Positions 16,992 to 25,704 of a DNA stretch of 64,000 nucleotides are shown in pieces (within the stretch, counting starts at the first letter, position 1; each line of letters starts with the position of its first letter). The stretch covers positions 418,749 to 482,748 of the forward strand of contig CAVZID010000019.1 in assembly GCA_963775245.1 (NCBI GenBank), in the 5' to 3' direction. The DNA comes from CAVSWT01 sp963775245 (GTDB lineage Bacteria > Bacteroidota > Ignavibacteria > Ignavibacteriales > Ignavibacteriaceae). Position numbers and translations under genes: made by a program. The notes under the pieces are model-generated. The model was given only the letters and a program-made list of their open reading frames with translations, was not told the origin of the DNA and did no database searches.

Positions 16992-18041
16992 TTAGTTTAT
17001 AACTCCACCACCTAAACAAATATCGTCACAATAAAAAACAGCAAACTGCCCCGCTGCAATTCCTTGATCAGCTTTATCTAATTTTACTTTTGCAGAATTT
17101 TCGCTATTCAAAGTAATCCGGCAATTATAGAAATTTGCTCCATGCCTAATTTTTACTTTTAAATTTTCTTCATGCGGCTTTTCTCCGGTTATCCAATTAA
17201 TATTAACAACAGAAAATTCATTCTTTTCTCTTTTAGTTTTATTCTCCCGGGAAATAAATATAATGTTTTTATTAACATCCTTTTTAACTACATACCACGG
17301 CCCGCCGCCTAACTTTAAGCCGGAACGCTGGCCAATCGTATAATAATAATAGCCGTCATGTTCTCCCATTACCTTATCTGTATCAATATCAATTATATCA
17401 CCTTTCAGTTCACCGAGATGATGTTTTATAAAATCAGCAAATTTAATTTGCCCCAGAAAACAAATACCCTGGCTGTCTTTTCTATTTTTATTCGGAAGAT
17501 TAAAATCTTCGGCAAACTTTCTAATTTGTTTTTTATTAAAATCCCCCAAAGGAAATAAAGCACGCGATAATTGCTGCTGTGTTAAATAGGCAAGAAAATA
17601 AGTTTGATCTTTTATAAGATCGGGTGATCTTTTTAAAATAAATTTTCCATTTTGTTCTTCAACTTTTGCGTAATGCCCGCTGGCAACTTTTTCAAAAGAG
17701 CTGTCAATCTTTTCATAAAATTGCCCGAACTTAATTAAGCTGTTGCAGTAAATATCCGGGTTTGGTGTTCTCCCCTCTTTAATTTCGGATATAGTATATG
17801 TTACTACAGAAACCCAGTATTCGTTTTGAAGCGGCAAAACTTCAAATGGAATATTTTCTTTTTCACAAACACTCCGGACAAATTTTAAATCTTCCTCCCA
17901 TGGGCATTCGCCTAAAAATGAAAATTCATCCTGCAGCCAGATCTTCAAATAAAATGCTGTTAAATCGTGTCCTTGTTCCTTTAATAATTTTAATGCAACA
18001 GAGCTGTCAACTCCACCGGATAATAAAACTGCGATCTTCAT
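16992..18041 (-). CDS. mnmA: tRNA-specific 2-thiouridylase MnmA
   Basis: A 349-residue enzyme that thiolates U34 of the tRNAs for Glu, Gln and Lys. The N-terminus has the PP-loop ATP motif LLSGGVDSSVALKLL. The two catalytic cysteines are expected in GECPWEED and in SQGICFLGQIKFADF, both visible. Other family marks are NPDIYCNSLIKFG, SGHYAK and GQRSGLKLGGGPWYVV. The C-terminal beta-barrel ends with GQFAVFYCDDICLGGG. It lies 6 bases after the small membrane protein gene. The family's first Cys is usually in a DVCPxxxD-type context; here it is ECPWEED, an acceptable variant. Confidence 0.93.
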   Translation of the reverse strand: MKIAVLLSGGVDSSVALKLLKEQGHDLTAFYLKIWLQDEFSFLGECPWEEDLKFVRSVCEKENIPFEVLPLQNEYWVSVVTYTISEIKEGRTPNPDIYCNSLIKFGQFYEKIDSSFEKVASGHYAKVEEQNGKFILKRSPDLIKDQTYFLAYLTQQQLSRALFPLGDFNKKQIRKFAEDFNLPNKNRKDSQGICFLGQIKFADFIKHHLGELKGDIIDIDTDKVMGEHDGYYYYTIGQRSGLKLGGGPWYVVKKDVNKNIIFISRENKTKREKNEFSVVNINWITGEKPHEENLKVKIRHGANFYNCRITLNSENSAKVKLDKADQGIAAGQFAVFYCDDICLGGGVIN

Positions 18042-18047
18042 AAATAA

Positions 18048-18557
18048 TTAACTATCCTTCTTTACCGTTCTCTTCTTATTGTTTAAGCCAACTCTTTCAA
18101 CTACTTCATTATAGAGTTCTTTACTTACTTTACTGAGAATTAAAGTTTCAAGCTGCTTTGCATTTCTTATTTTATTGAAAAAGCCTAAAGTCATTTGATT
18201 TCTCTTATCAAATATTTTCATAACGCCCTGCAGCTTTCCATCAAATATTCCACCGGTTAAAGAAGTAATATCTTTAAAATAAACAGTAACATTTCGTTGT
18301 GAAAAAAGAAAATCAGTACAAACTAGTTTTTCATCGTCAGCTTCAATTTTGTACGGTAAAATTTTATAAAGATTAAGATAAGTTTTATTTATCAAGTAGA
18401 TAAGAATAAGAGTTATGATTAACGGAATAACATAAAAAATATTTTTATCAATATTAATCATTGCGGGAATTAAATAAAACAAAAGAATCAAAGTTACCGG
18501 GATATTGCCGTAACGGTAAATAAACTTAAAGAAAAAAGAGTACTGGTAAATTTTCAT
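18048..18557 (-). CDS. Small membrane protein with PH-like domain, unknown function
   Basis: A 169-residue protein with two hydrophobic helices in the first 65 residues (IPVTLILLFYLIPAMI and FYVIPLIITLILIYLI). A beta-rich segment follows (YKIEADDEKLVC, VTVYFKDITSLTGGIFDGK, MKIFDKRNQMTLGF) that resembles bacterial PH-domain membrane proteins, then a basic tail. Gene order, with mnmA 6 bases downstream, suggests co-transcription. Function is unknown. Confidence 0.7.
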   Translation of the reverse strand: MKIYQYSFFFKFIYRYGNIPVTLILLFYLIPAMINIDKNIFYVIPLIITLILIYLINKTYLNLYKILPYKIEADDEKLVCTDFLFSQRNVTVYFKDITSLTGGIFDGKLQGVMKIFDKRNQMTLGFFNKIRNAKQLETLILSKVSKELYNEVVERVGLNNKKRTVKKDS

Positions 18558-18674
18558 AAATTAAGATTTTTTGTTTTAAAAATAACAATAATCTGCCATT
18601 AATTTTGCCTAAATATTTTTTCCATTAATAATAAAAAACCCAACTTCATTTAAGAAATTAAGGTCGCATTAAGC

Positions 18675-18764
18675 TAACCCTCAAGGTTAATGTTTAAAGA
18701 AGTGAGTTTAACTAATTTCCCAAAGTTATTTCAAAAAATGTTTGTATAAAACCTTGAGGGTTTT
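18675..18764. repeat. Miniature inverted-repeat element, copy 1
   Basis: An element of about 90 bases is bounded by ACCCTCAAGGTT (18677-18688) and its inverted partner AACCTTGAGGGT (18750-18761). Its interior (GTTTAAAGAAGTGAGTTTAA and onwards) is related to that of the copy at 21967-22062. A nearby segment at 18633-18659, beginning AAACCCAACTTCATTTAAG, also recurs, at 22088-22113. The element sits directly downstream of the paralogue pair. Confidence 0.65.
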
Positions 18765-18767
18765 CAA

Positions 18768-20258
18768 CTATTTTAAATGTTCCAATAAATACTCCGTGTT
18801 AAACTTTATCAGTGCATAAGCCTCACTTGTTAATCTTGTTTCATTGTCTTTTTCAACTTCCGTAAGAACATCATTTAAAATAATTTTGGATTCCGTAATA
18901 TTATTTTGTTGTAGATTGGTTTTGGCTGAAGTAAAATAGTTTGTGTACTTTCTGGCAGTAGCTTGTTGAAAAATCCAGCTTAATTTGAGAGATTTATTTA
19001 TATAATTTAAAATATCATTAATTAACTCATCAGGAATGAATTTCCTAAAATTTGCTCTGGGTCCAATTGAAGATTTAATAAAACTATTATCATAAACATC
19101 ATTCACTTCTGCAAGCTCTTGAGAATTATTATCATCAAAAAACTTTAGTTGAGTTTTGTTTGCTTGAAAATAGCAACTTATTATTGTCGGGACAGAGTTG
19201 GATGCAATTTTAATACTGTCCAATTTTTCTCCTGGTAAAATTCCTTTTGAAACTTTTTCATTCTTGACAAAATTAAAAAGAAAATTTTTTTTCTCATTTT
19301 CATCAGTGATTTTCTTTAGGGTATCTAATATTTGATACTTATTAAGGTTAAATGTATACTCGAAGAATTTAACCCAATGATTATTAATATCATAAAAGTT
19401 TTCCCACCCCGAAGGACTTTCACTTCTTATAGAATCATTATTTATCTTTAAATAAATGCTACTTAACGCTTGTTTACTATCTAAATTATTTTTTATTTCA
19501 TATTGATAGCTGAATTTATTATCAAGCTTCTTTACTGTTGTTTTAATTTCTACATTTAGGTTATTTGCTTTAGTAAAAACCATATTTTCGATATTAAAAT
19601 CATTTTCAGTCAAAGCATAAATATTACCATTCCATGCATAAACTAATTTTTTAATGTTTTGTGTTCCATCCGATGTTTCATAGTCATAATCATCTCCTAT
19701 TATTTCGTATATGCCGTCACCATTTAAATCTAAAATTTGTCCACTTGTTGGTATCATAAATATCTTAGAAGTTGAATCCTCATTTGAATCATAAATAGAA
19801 TTTAAAACATTACCATCCCAAGAATATATTTCCCAACTTTCTAATGAATTTTCAGTGTTAGTATCTTCTATTGAACTTATTATAATATCAACTTTACCGT
19901 CATTATTTAAATCTATTGTTCGTTCAAATTGATAAGATTCAGATTCTCCTACGAGTTTTATTTTACTTCTCCAAAGAATATTATTGTCCTTGTAGATCCC
20001 CAATAATATTTTTCCTGGGATTAAAGAATCTGAATTTGCTGAAAACAGAAATATATGAGATAAAGTTCCATAAGGATTTTGAAAATAGTCGTTATCTGAG
20101 GAATCTATATCAATAATAGATGACAGTTCAAACGAGTCATCATAAATGGTTTTTAATAAAGTATTGAGTTCATTTATTGTTTGTTCTTCATTTTCTGTTT
20201 GAGAATAACAATTGAAAATCATTGCTAAACCAATTAATAAAATTAAAATTATTTTCAT
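18768..20258 (-). CDS. Secreted FG-GAP/VCBS-type repeat protein, paralogue 1
   Basis: The 496-residue protein starts with a signal peptide (MKIILILLIGLAMIFNCYSQ). The first half carries calcium-type beta-propeller motifs (DLNNDGKVDIIISS, DLNGDGIYEIIGDD) each followed by a Ser/Ala-Trp-Asp/Asn-Gly strand (YSWDGNVL, YAWNGNIY). The C-terminal roughly 70 residues (KYTNYFTSAKTNLQQNN, then LTSEAYALIKFNTEYLLEHL) form a helical module shared with paralogue 2; I have seen such tails in other Ignavibacteria secreted proteins. The start overlaps the end of paralogue 2 by 4 bases. It is probably exported to the periplasm or surface. Binding partner or function is unknown. Confidence 0.8.
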   Translation of the reverse strand: MKIILILLIGLAMIFNCYSQTENEEQTINELNTLLKTIYDDSFELSSIIDIDSSDNDYFQNPYGTLSHIFLFSANSDSLIPGKILLGIYKDNNILWRSKIKLVGESESYQFERTIDLNNDGKVDIIISSIEDTNTENSLESWEIYSWDGNVLNSIYDSNEDSTSKIFMIPTSGQILDLNGDGIYEIIGDDYDYETSDGTQNIKKLVYAWNGNIYALTENDFNIENMVFTKANNLNVEIKTTVKKLDNKFSYQYEIKNNLDSKQALSSIYLKINNDSIRSESPSGWENFYDINNHWVKFFEYTFNLNKYQILDTLKKITDENEKKNFLFNFVKNEKVSKGILPGEKLDSIKIASNSVPTIISCYFQANKTQLKFFDDNNSQELAEVNDVYDNSFIKSSIGPRANFRKFIPDELINDILNYINKSLKLSWIFQQATARKYTNYFTSAKTNLQQNNITESKIILNDVLTEVEKDNETRLTSEAYALIKFNTEYLLEHLK

Positions 20259-21679
20259 TTTATATTCCCCAATAAAAATTCCGTATTAAATTTTATCAAT
20301 GCGTAAGCTTCGCTTGTTAGATTTGCTTCTTTATCTATTTCTACTTCTTGAAGAACATCATTTAAAATGTTTTTTAGAGCACTAATATTATTTTGTTTTA
20401 GCAAGGTTTTAGCTGAGGTAAAATAGTTTGTGTACTTATATACTGTAAGGCTGTCTTTTATCCAGCCTAATGAAAATGATTGACTACAATAGTCTTTTAT
20501 TGCATCCAAAATTCCGCGCACATTTAATGAATCAAACAAGTTGGATGGACCCACCGTACGGCTCTTATTAGAATTGGTAAATATATTATTATAAAAATCA
20601 TCGAAAGTTACAACATTACCATCCACGGTATCAATTAAAGAAGGAGCTTCATTATATCCCTGAACATATAAATTCACAATTGCCGGCAAATAATATGATT
20701 TGAACCCACATGAATCTGAAGGATCTACTTTTATAAAATGATTTCGAAGACTTATTGTTGGCCAATCTAAATCCTCAAAGCCAAATAAATCATTAAGCTC
20801 AACAGGATACCAATATGACGGAGGGTAATTTATTGTTAAAGAATCAATGTTGAGCTGAAAATTTATCGAATTTACTTCTTGAGTGCTAGAAGAAAGGTTA
20901 TGTAAATAATAATGATAAATAAATCCCGAATCGCATTTTTCTACTTTAGTATGAAGAGTTATATCTATTCTATTTTGAGTTAGAAATTCATTTTCCTGCG
21001 GTTGCGGCTTTGACAGATTAAGGGAATAATCTTTTCCGTTCCAATAATAAGTAACTGTTTTTTCTTTTTCATCTTCTTTAGAAAAATGCCAAAGCCCCCG
21101 GATTTCAAAAATACCATCTCCATTTACATCTACAAAATCGAATTGGCCAAATCCTGTAAATGATGTAATTGTAGAAATTCCAGTTTCATTCAATTCCGTA
21201 ATTAGCTTCCCTTTTATACCATCCCACGAATAGATATATAATTTCTCCCATCCATTCCCGGATTCTGTGTAGTCGTCAGTTGCAAAAATTAAATCAGTTT
21301 TGCCGTCCCTATTAATATCGGAGATTGAAAATAATGATAGCCCATCCATATCCTTGAAATTAATTGTAGTATCAGAATCCCATATAATTTTACCATTTCT
21401 ATAAACACCAACCAAACCTTTCACTGCAATACCATTATCAAATTTTTTACTTGTAAATATTATTGCATTCCTTAATTGGTTATACTCATCGTAAATTTTA
21501 TGAGGCTGTGGATAGCCGAAATATGGAATCTTAATTGAATCTATATTATATATAAATTCAGTCACTACATCGGGGCCATATTTTAAACTCACTTTGTTCT
21601 TAATTTCATACAATAAATTTTCATCCATTATTAATTGCGGATATATTATTGTTGATAAAAAGAAAGAACAAAAAATCAT
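20255..21679 (-). CDS. Secreted FG-GAP/VCBS-type repeat protein, paralogue 2
   Basis: A 474-residue protein built like its neighbour: signal peptide, propeller-type motifs (DINRDGKTDLIFAT, DVNGDGIFEIRGLW, IYSWDGIKGK, YYWNGKDYS) and the same helical C-terminus (KYTNYFTSAKTLLKQNN, then LTSEAYALIKFNTEFLL). The ATG at 21679 gives a signal peptide without its basic N-region. Another ATG at 21699 begins Met-Lys-Lys and would join in frame if one A were added to the poly-A run there, so the true start may be 21699 with a homopolymer indel. The pair clearly arose by tandem duplication and is translationally coupled. Confidence 0.8.
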   Translation of the reverse strand: MIFCSFFLSTIIYPQLIMDENLLYEIKNKVSLKYGPDVVTEFIYNIDSIKIPYFGYPQPHKIYDEYNQLRNAIIFTSKKFDNGIAVKGLVGVYRNGKIIWDSDTTINFKDMDGLSLFSISDINRDGKTDLIFATDDYTESGNGWEKLYIYSWDGIKGKLITELNETGISTITSFTGFGQFDFVDVNGDGIFEIRGLWHFSKEDEKEKTVTYYWNGKDYSLNLSKPQPQENEFLTQNRIDITLHTKVEKCDSGFIYHYYLHNLSSSTQEVNSINFQLNIDSLTINYPPSYWYPVELNDLFGFEDLDWPTISLRNHFIKVDPSDSCGFKSYYLPAIVNLYVQGYNEAPSLIDTVDGNVVTFDDFYNNIFTNSNKSRTVGPSNLFDSLNVRGILDAIKDYCSQSFSLGWIKDSLTVYKYTNYFTSAKTLLKQNNISALKNILNDVLQEVEIDKEANLTSEAYALIKFNTEFLLGNIK

Positions 21680-21966
21680 TATTAGAAAATTTTTTTCATT
21701 TGGATAACCCCCAAAAGGTTATGTTATTTGCATTCATAGCATTTTATTAAAATACTTATAGAATAATATTTTCACACAAGCATTTTTGTTTCAGAATTAT
21801 TTACATATAAAAGCAGTTAATTAGGAGAAAATATTACAGATGAATTCCTAATTGTTTTGTGAGACTTCACTTTCGAAATGTATTCATCTGTTTTTTCGTG
21901 AATTTGCAGATTGCCCAATAATAATTACAATAAATGTTCCAAAAACATCAATTTTATTCTATTGTG

Positions 21967-22062
21967 CTAACCCTCAAGGTTTAAGTTATTGAGATGAGGT
22001 TAACTAAATTCATGTTGCTTTACTTAAAAAATGAGTGCAATGTAAGTAAACCTTGAGGGTCT
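21967..22062. repeat. Miniature inverted-repeat element, copy 2
   Basis: An element of about 96 bases runs from AACCCTCAAGGTTTA (21969-21983) to its inverted partner TAAACCTTGAGGGT (22047-22060). It has the same orientation and related interior (GAGGTTAACTAAATTC against GAGTTTAACTAATTTC) as the copy at 18675-18764. The two copies bracket the paralogous gene pair. No coding capacity is seen in 21700-22087. Confidence 0.65.
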
Positions 22063-22087
22063 TTAGTACTTAAAAATTAAAAACAAA

Positions 22088-22119
22088 AAAAACCCAACTT
22101 CATTTAAGAAATTGGGTTT
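22088..22119 (-). terminator. Rho-independent terminator, minus strand
   Basis: The stem AAAACCCAA (22088-22096) pairs with TTGGGTTTT (22111-22119). On the minus strand a long T run interrupted by one G follows. It would end transcripts from the lipoprotein gene at 22269-23114. A copy lacking one arm lies at 18633-18659. Confidence 0.65.
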
Positions 22120-22155
22120 TAATTCCATCGTGATTCAAACCTCTAATGTTTAATG

Positions 22156-22232
22156 AAACCTCGGGGGTTTGGGACAATAGCTGATTAAATAATTATAAAT
22201 AAAATTCCTCATCGTTTAAACCTCCGAGGTTT
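22156..22232. repeat. Pair of short palindromes (AAACCTC...GAGGTTT type)
   Basis: Two 15-base near-palindromes, AAACCTCGGGGGTTT (22156-22170) and AAACCTCCGAGGTTT (22218-22232), lie 47 bases apart. They look like a relative of the inverted-repeat element at 21967-22062. They sit between the terminator and the 3' end of the lipoprotein gene. Confidence 0.5.
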
Positions 22233-22268
22233 TCGCAATTGAGATTATATATTAATAGTTTCTATCAA

Positions 22269-23114
22269 CTAATCAAACTTAACCATCATAGGTTCGTTCA
22301 TCTCTATTTTTATTCCGGGGATTCCTTTTACAATTTTCTTAAGCTCATCAAGGCTGTTTGGATGTATCTTTGAGAATTCTTTAAACTTTTCCGGGTTATC
22401 AATCAGCTTTCCAAAATCTATTTCAAAAAGAGTAATTTTAGAATTGTCGACATAAGTTGCATTTGTCTCTTCTATTTTTCCATTTAATTCTAACGATAAG
22501 GTCATTTTCAAATCTTTTAAAATCTGTTTCAACTGTCCCATCTCTGCCATGTTTTGAGATGCAGTATCGCTTTCTGAATCTTCATTATCAAACTTGTTAT
22601 CTTCTTTTTCTTTTGGCTGTGCGAAATGGACAATTATTTCAGACGGACTGCCTTTGATAAATTGAAAATTAACATATTCTTCTTTTACGTCAACAGTATC
22701 TTCCCCCATGCCTTCGCCTTTTAATTCATCCATAGATAACTTGCTGTTTGGATTTTGGTTTATCTTTAAAAGATTTAAATCTTTGAAGCTGTAAATTGCT
22801 TTGAACCCTTCCTGTGTATCTGTGGTAATATGTTCGCCTGAAACATATTCAACTCCTTCACCATAATCTGAGGCTCGTTTTTTTGCATCTTCTTCTTTGA
22901 ACATTTCAAAATCTTCCTGCTTTTTAGTTGAATCATCACTGAATGAATTAGCAAACTGTTTGAACATATTAATTACTTCATTGCTCATCATAACGGTTTC
23001 TTCAACTGTCCCGGAACCGTCAGGATTAACTTTGACGTTTGTATTAACCTGTAAGCAGCCTGAGAAAAATACAAAGCCTAATATAAAAACTATGGCACCC
23101 GTAAAGATTTTCAT
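22269..23114 (-). CDS. Lipoprotein, unknown function
   Basis: A 281-residue predicted lipoprotein: hydrophobic N-terminus with lipobox FFSGC (Cys about residue 20) followed directly by LQVNTNVKVNPDGSGTVEET. That N-terminal pattern of a lipobox Cys plus a short beta-strand with Asn-Pro-Asp-Gly-Ser-Gly is seen in a group of uncharacterised bacterial lipoproteins. The middle is very acidic (DDSTKKQEDFEMFKEEDA and a run of Asp/Glu/Ser near residue 180). The C-terminus has no membrane segment. It is probably anchored to the inner or outer membrane. No partner genes are nearby, and I do not know its role. Confidence 0.75.
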   Translation of the reverse strand: MKIFTGAIVFILGFVFFSGCLQVNTNVKVNPDGSGTVEETVMMSNEVINMFKQFANSFSDDSTKKQEDFEMFKEEDAKKRASDYGEGVEYVSGEHITTDTQEGFKAIYSFKDLNLLKINQNPNSKLSMDELKGEGMGEDTVDVKEEYVNFQFIKGSPSEIIVHFAQPKEKEDNKFDNEDSESDTASQNMAEMGQLKQILKDLKMTLSLELNGKIEETNATYVDNSKITLFEIDFGKLIDNPEKFKEFSKIHPNSLDELKKIVKGIPGIKIEMNEPMMVKFD

Positions 23115-23534
23115 TTAGTTTCCTTTTTTTGCTGTTAATTTAATAATGAAAAATATTACCTACAAAAGAAAAAATTCTATTTATTTTTGGGGCAAAAATT
23201 ATTCAGCGTTTCTTTTAATATTTCCTTTAAACCTTGAATAAGGAATAATTGACTAATATATACTAACAATTTTAAGTAATTAATGTAAATGCTATTGATA
23301 CTATTTATGATCTAAACGATAAGAATAAATTTATTTTTACAATCTCATTCACTTTTAGGGCTGGCATCTAATTCAGTGACAAATGAAAATTTAATTTCAG
23401 CAAATGTTATGCTCACAAGCACTGAAAAAATAAAAGAAAAAGGAACAACAACTGACACACACTGTAAATATAAAATTTATAATTTAGCAATGGTAATTAA
23501 ATAATTAGTATAAGATTTATTAAAGGTAAGATAC
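23115..23534. other. Intergenic region between divergent lipoprotein genes
   Basis: 420 AT-rich bases separate two divergently transcribed lipoprotein genes, so promoters for both should lie here. I see no gene, hairpin or repeat that I can support. Confidence 0.5.
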
Positions 23535-24434
23535 ATGAACAAAAAACTAATTAAAATATTCGGAGGAATAATTTCAGGAATACTGATTATTCCTTTATTA
23601 AACGGCTGTTCCGGTGCAATTGATATTCAAAGCCTTTCCAACGATAACAAAATTGTTGTTGATGGAAATCAGCAGGACTGGGGGAGCTTAAGCTTTATTA
23701 AAAATGAAAATATCGGATTTGGTTTTAGAAATGACAAAGATAATCTTTATCTCTGCGTAGTAACTTCGGATAGAATGAAGGTTAGAAAAATTTTATCCGG
23801 ACTAACAGTTTGGCTAAAAACTAACAAGGATGAAATAGGAATAAAATTTCCGATGAAGCCGGAAGGAGATGTAATTCCCGATATGAAAAATTCTTCTAAC
23901 GATGAAGGCATAAGGCTGCCTGATGATGATTCACAATCCGGTAATGATCAGGATCAAAAGTGGCAGCAGCGAAGAGAGCAAAGATTAAAATTTTTAATTT
24001 CAAGATTACAGGACCTTCAAATAATCACTCCCGATTATCTCCCGCTATATACAAACAAAGCTGATGAAGGTCCCGGTTTTATCGGCAAGCTGGGATACCA
24101 TGATGGCCAATTAGTTTATGAAATAAAAATTCCTTTGGTGAACAATGATATTACAAAAAGAATTTTTGATAATAGCATAAATGAAGTTAAAATAAACTTT
24201 CAAACTGACAAAATAGAAATGCCGAGCAGTAATTTTAAAGGAAGGAGTGAAGGCAGAGGAGGAATGGAACCTCCTGAAGGTGGCGGCGGTTTTGGCGGTC
24301 CTGGTGGTGAAGGAGGTTATGGAAGCCCGCCTCCAGGAGGCGGTGGACGTGAAGGAAGACAAGGCCGTCGCGGAATGGGACAAATGGACTTTGATGCACT
24401 CGATTATGCATTTGATGTAACACTTTCAAAGTAA
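23535..24434 (+). CDS. Lipoprotein with a DOMON/CBM9-like N-terminus and Gly-rich tail
   Basis: The 299-residue protein starts with a lipoprotein signal ending LLNGC (Cys at about 26). Residues about 40-130 (IVVDGNQQDWGSLSF, NDKDNLYLCVVTSDR, LSGLTVWLKTN) match the opening of carbohydrate-binding-module-9/DOMON-like domains, in which an Asp-Gly-x-x-x-Asp-Trp start and a Leu-Tyr-x-x-Val strand are typical. Residues about 235-280 are a low-complexity stretch of Gly, Pro, Glu and Arg (GGGGFGGPGGEGGYG). The last residues return to a beta-strand (YAFDVTLSK) that would close the domain. The protein is probably on the cell surface; its ligand is unknown. Confidence 0.7.
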   Translation: MNKKLIKIFGGIISGILIIPLLNGCSGAIDIQSLSNDNKIVVDGNQQDWGSLSFIKNENIGFGFRNDKDNLYLCVVTSDRMKVRKILSGLTVWLKTNKDEIGIKFPMKPEGDVIPDMKNSSNDEGIRLPDDDSQSGNDQDQKWQQRREQRLKFLISRLQDLQIITPDYLPLYTNKADEGPGFIGKLGYHDGQLVYEIKIPLVNNDITKRIFDNSINEVKINFQTDKIEMPSSNFKGRSEGRGGMEPPEGGGGFGGPGGEGGYGSPPPGGGGREGRQGRRGMGQMDFDALDYAFDVTLSK

Positions 24435-24483
24435 AAAAGTTATTTTAAGATAGCATAATCATTTCGACCAAAGGGAGAAATCT

Positions 24484-24521
24484 AAGGCTCTTATACTTAA
24501 ATGTGTAAGGGCCTTTTTATT
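24484..24521 (+). terminator. Rho-independent terminator after the 23535-24434 gene
   Basis: A 13-bp stem with two wobble pairs (AAGGCTCTTATAC with GTGTAAGGGCCTT), a 6-base loop and a following TTTATTTTT tract lies 50 bases after the stop codon. From here to 24803 nothing else is recognisable. Confidence 0.8.
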
Positions 24522-24803
24522 TTTAAAGATAATTATTCTATTTAGTTTAAAGATAAATTGTCTTAAATATTTGGTCAATTTTTTATGTATTAATAAACAG
24601 ACAAAAAACACTTAATATCTTTTATGCTATCATTTTTGTTTACTTTGCAGCTTTATTGTTTTCTCCCTCTTGGTATATGTGTTTTAGACTTACATTTAAA
24701 AATGGTATTAAAACTAAGGACAAATTTAATTCTCCAAAAAATAATGCTCAGAGCATAATAATTAAAGAATCGATTAAAAATCTCTATTTTATAAATAATA
24801 ATA

Positions 24804-24920
24804 TCACAATAGATTACTCGCCAATTCAGCCAACTCCGACCTCTCCCCTTTCTCAAGATTTATTTACGCATAAAGTTTTTGCCCCTTGAAATGGTCAATC
24901 AAATATGTAAGCCCGTTTGA
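24804..24920 (-). repeat. Displaced phoH 3' end, copy A
   Basis: These 117 bases align without gaps to 26517-26633, the last 39 codons (stop included) of phoH, with 9 differences by my count. In the phoH frame eight codons differ: six are synonymous, one is a stop-for-stop change (TAA to TGA) and one is a nonsense change. The similarity ends abruptly at 24920. It has the same orientation as phoH but is about 1.7 kb beyond its stop. The pattern is that of the tail of a once functional phoH allele, not of random decay. Confidence 0.88.
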
Positions 24921-25003
24921 TTAAGAATTTAAAAATAGATAAATAATCCTTGAAAATTATTATACAATGAAGTCTTCATCTCTTATTATAATAAGTCTTG
25001 ATT

Positions 25004-25026
25004 ATAATAACGCAAAGCGTTATTAT
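25004..25026. promoter_or_regulatory. Palindromic operator upstream of higBA
   Basis: A perfect 10-bp inverted repeat with a 3-base centre (ATAATAACGC / GCGTTATTAT) lies 9 bases before the higB start. HigA antitoxins bind palindromes at this position to repress their own operon. The role is inferred from position and symmetry. Confidence 0.65.
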
Positions 25027-25034
25027 TTACAAGT

Positions 25035-25321
25035 ATGATAAATAACTTTTCTGATAAAGCCACTGAAGATATATTTAACAGGAAATTTGTAAAAGGATTT
25101 CCTTGAACTATTTAAAATCTGCATATAGAAAATTATTATTAATTGATGCAGCAGAACGATTAGAAGATTTGAAAATTCCTCCAGGAAATCGACTTGAAAA
25201 ATTATCCGGTAATTTATCTGGAAAATATAGTATAAGAATAAATGATCAATGGAGAATAGTTTTTAGGTGGAAAGAAAATGATGCATATGAAGTAGAAATA
25301 ATTGATTATCATAAAGGATAA
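25035..25321 (+). CDS. higB: HigB-type toxin (RelE/ParE superfamily), one frame break
   Basis: The toxin of a type II toxin-antitoxin pair, a ribosome-dependent mRNA interferase in the family. From ATG at 25035 the frame reads MINNFSDKATEDIFNRKFVK and then stops near 25100. In the next frame the family sequence continues with AYRKLLLIDAAERLEDLKIP, PPGNRLEKLSGN and SIRINDQWRIVFRW, the conserved HigB core. Adding one base near 25098-25104 joins them into a 95-residue protein, the normal HigB length. A shorter TTG start at 25103 would lack the N-terminal strand and helix. Either the toxin gene is broken, which is tolerated or even selected, or there is a sequencing indel. The antitoxin gene begins 5 bases downstream. 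Confidence 0.85.
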
Positions 25322-25326
25322 ATAAT

Positions 25327-25629
25327 ATGAATAAAAAAATTGAGCCCATTCATCCTGGAGAAATTCTTCTTGAAGAATTTTTATTACCCATGGAAATTAG
25401 TCAATACCGTTTGGCTAAAGATATAAATGTTCCTGCCCGGAGAATAAATGAAATAATCCTTGGTAAAAGAGCAATAACTGCTAATACAGCATTAAGATTA
25501 TCGGAATATTTTGGTTTGTCTGAAAAGTTCTGGTTGAATTTACAGATACGTTATAATTTAGAAGTTGAAAAAGACAAACTGCAAGACAGGCTAAAAAAGG
25601 AAGTAAAAAAACTAAAAATGGTTAGTTAA
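25327..25629 (+). CDS. higA: HigA-type antitoxin (XRE helix-turn-helix)
   Basis: A 100-residue antitoxin with the typical opening IEPIHPGEILLEEFLLPMEI, a Cro/CI-type helix-turn-helix (SQYRLAKDINVPARRINEIILGKRAI) and the tail motif TALRLSEYFGLSEKFWLNLQ. It neutralises HigB by direct binding and represses the operon through its HTH domain, probably at the palindrome at 25004-25026. Toxin-first order is typical of higBA. The charged coiled C-terminus (KDKLQDRLKKEVKKLK) is complete. Confidence 0.93.
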   Translation: MNKKIEPIHPGEILLEEFLLPMEISQYRLAKDINVPARRINEIILGKRAITANTALRLSEYFGLSEKFWLNLQIRYNLEVEKDKLQDRLKKEVKKLKMVS

Positions 25630-25704
25630 AAGCAGCATTAAGTAAAAAATGCTCAATTGAAAAATACAATTAACTTTTACATTAGCAATTAAAAAGTTAA
25701 TATC

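Noticed and set aside
24111..24429. Open frames antisense to the Gly-rich lipoprotein
   Set aside because: They arise from the low-complexity G-rich codons on the other strand and show no protein-like composition or ribosome site.
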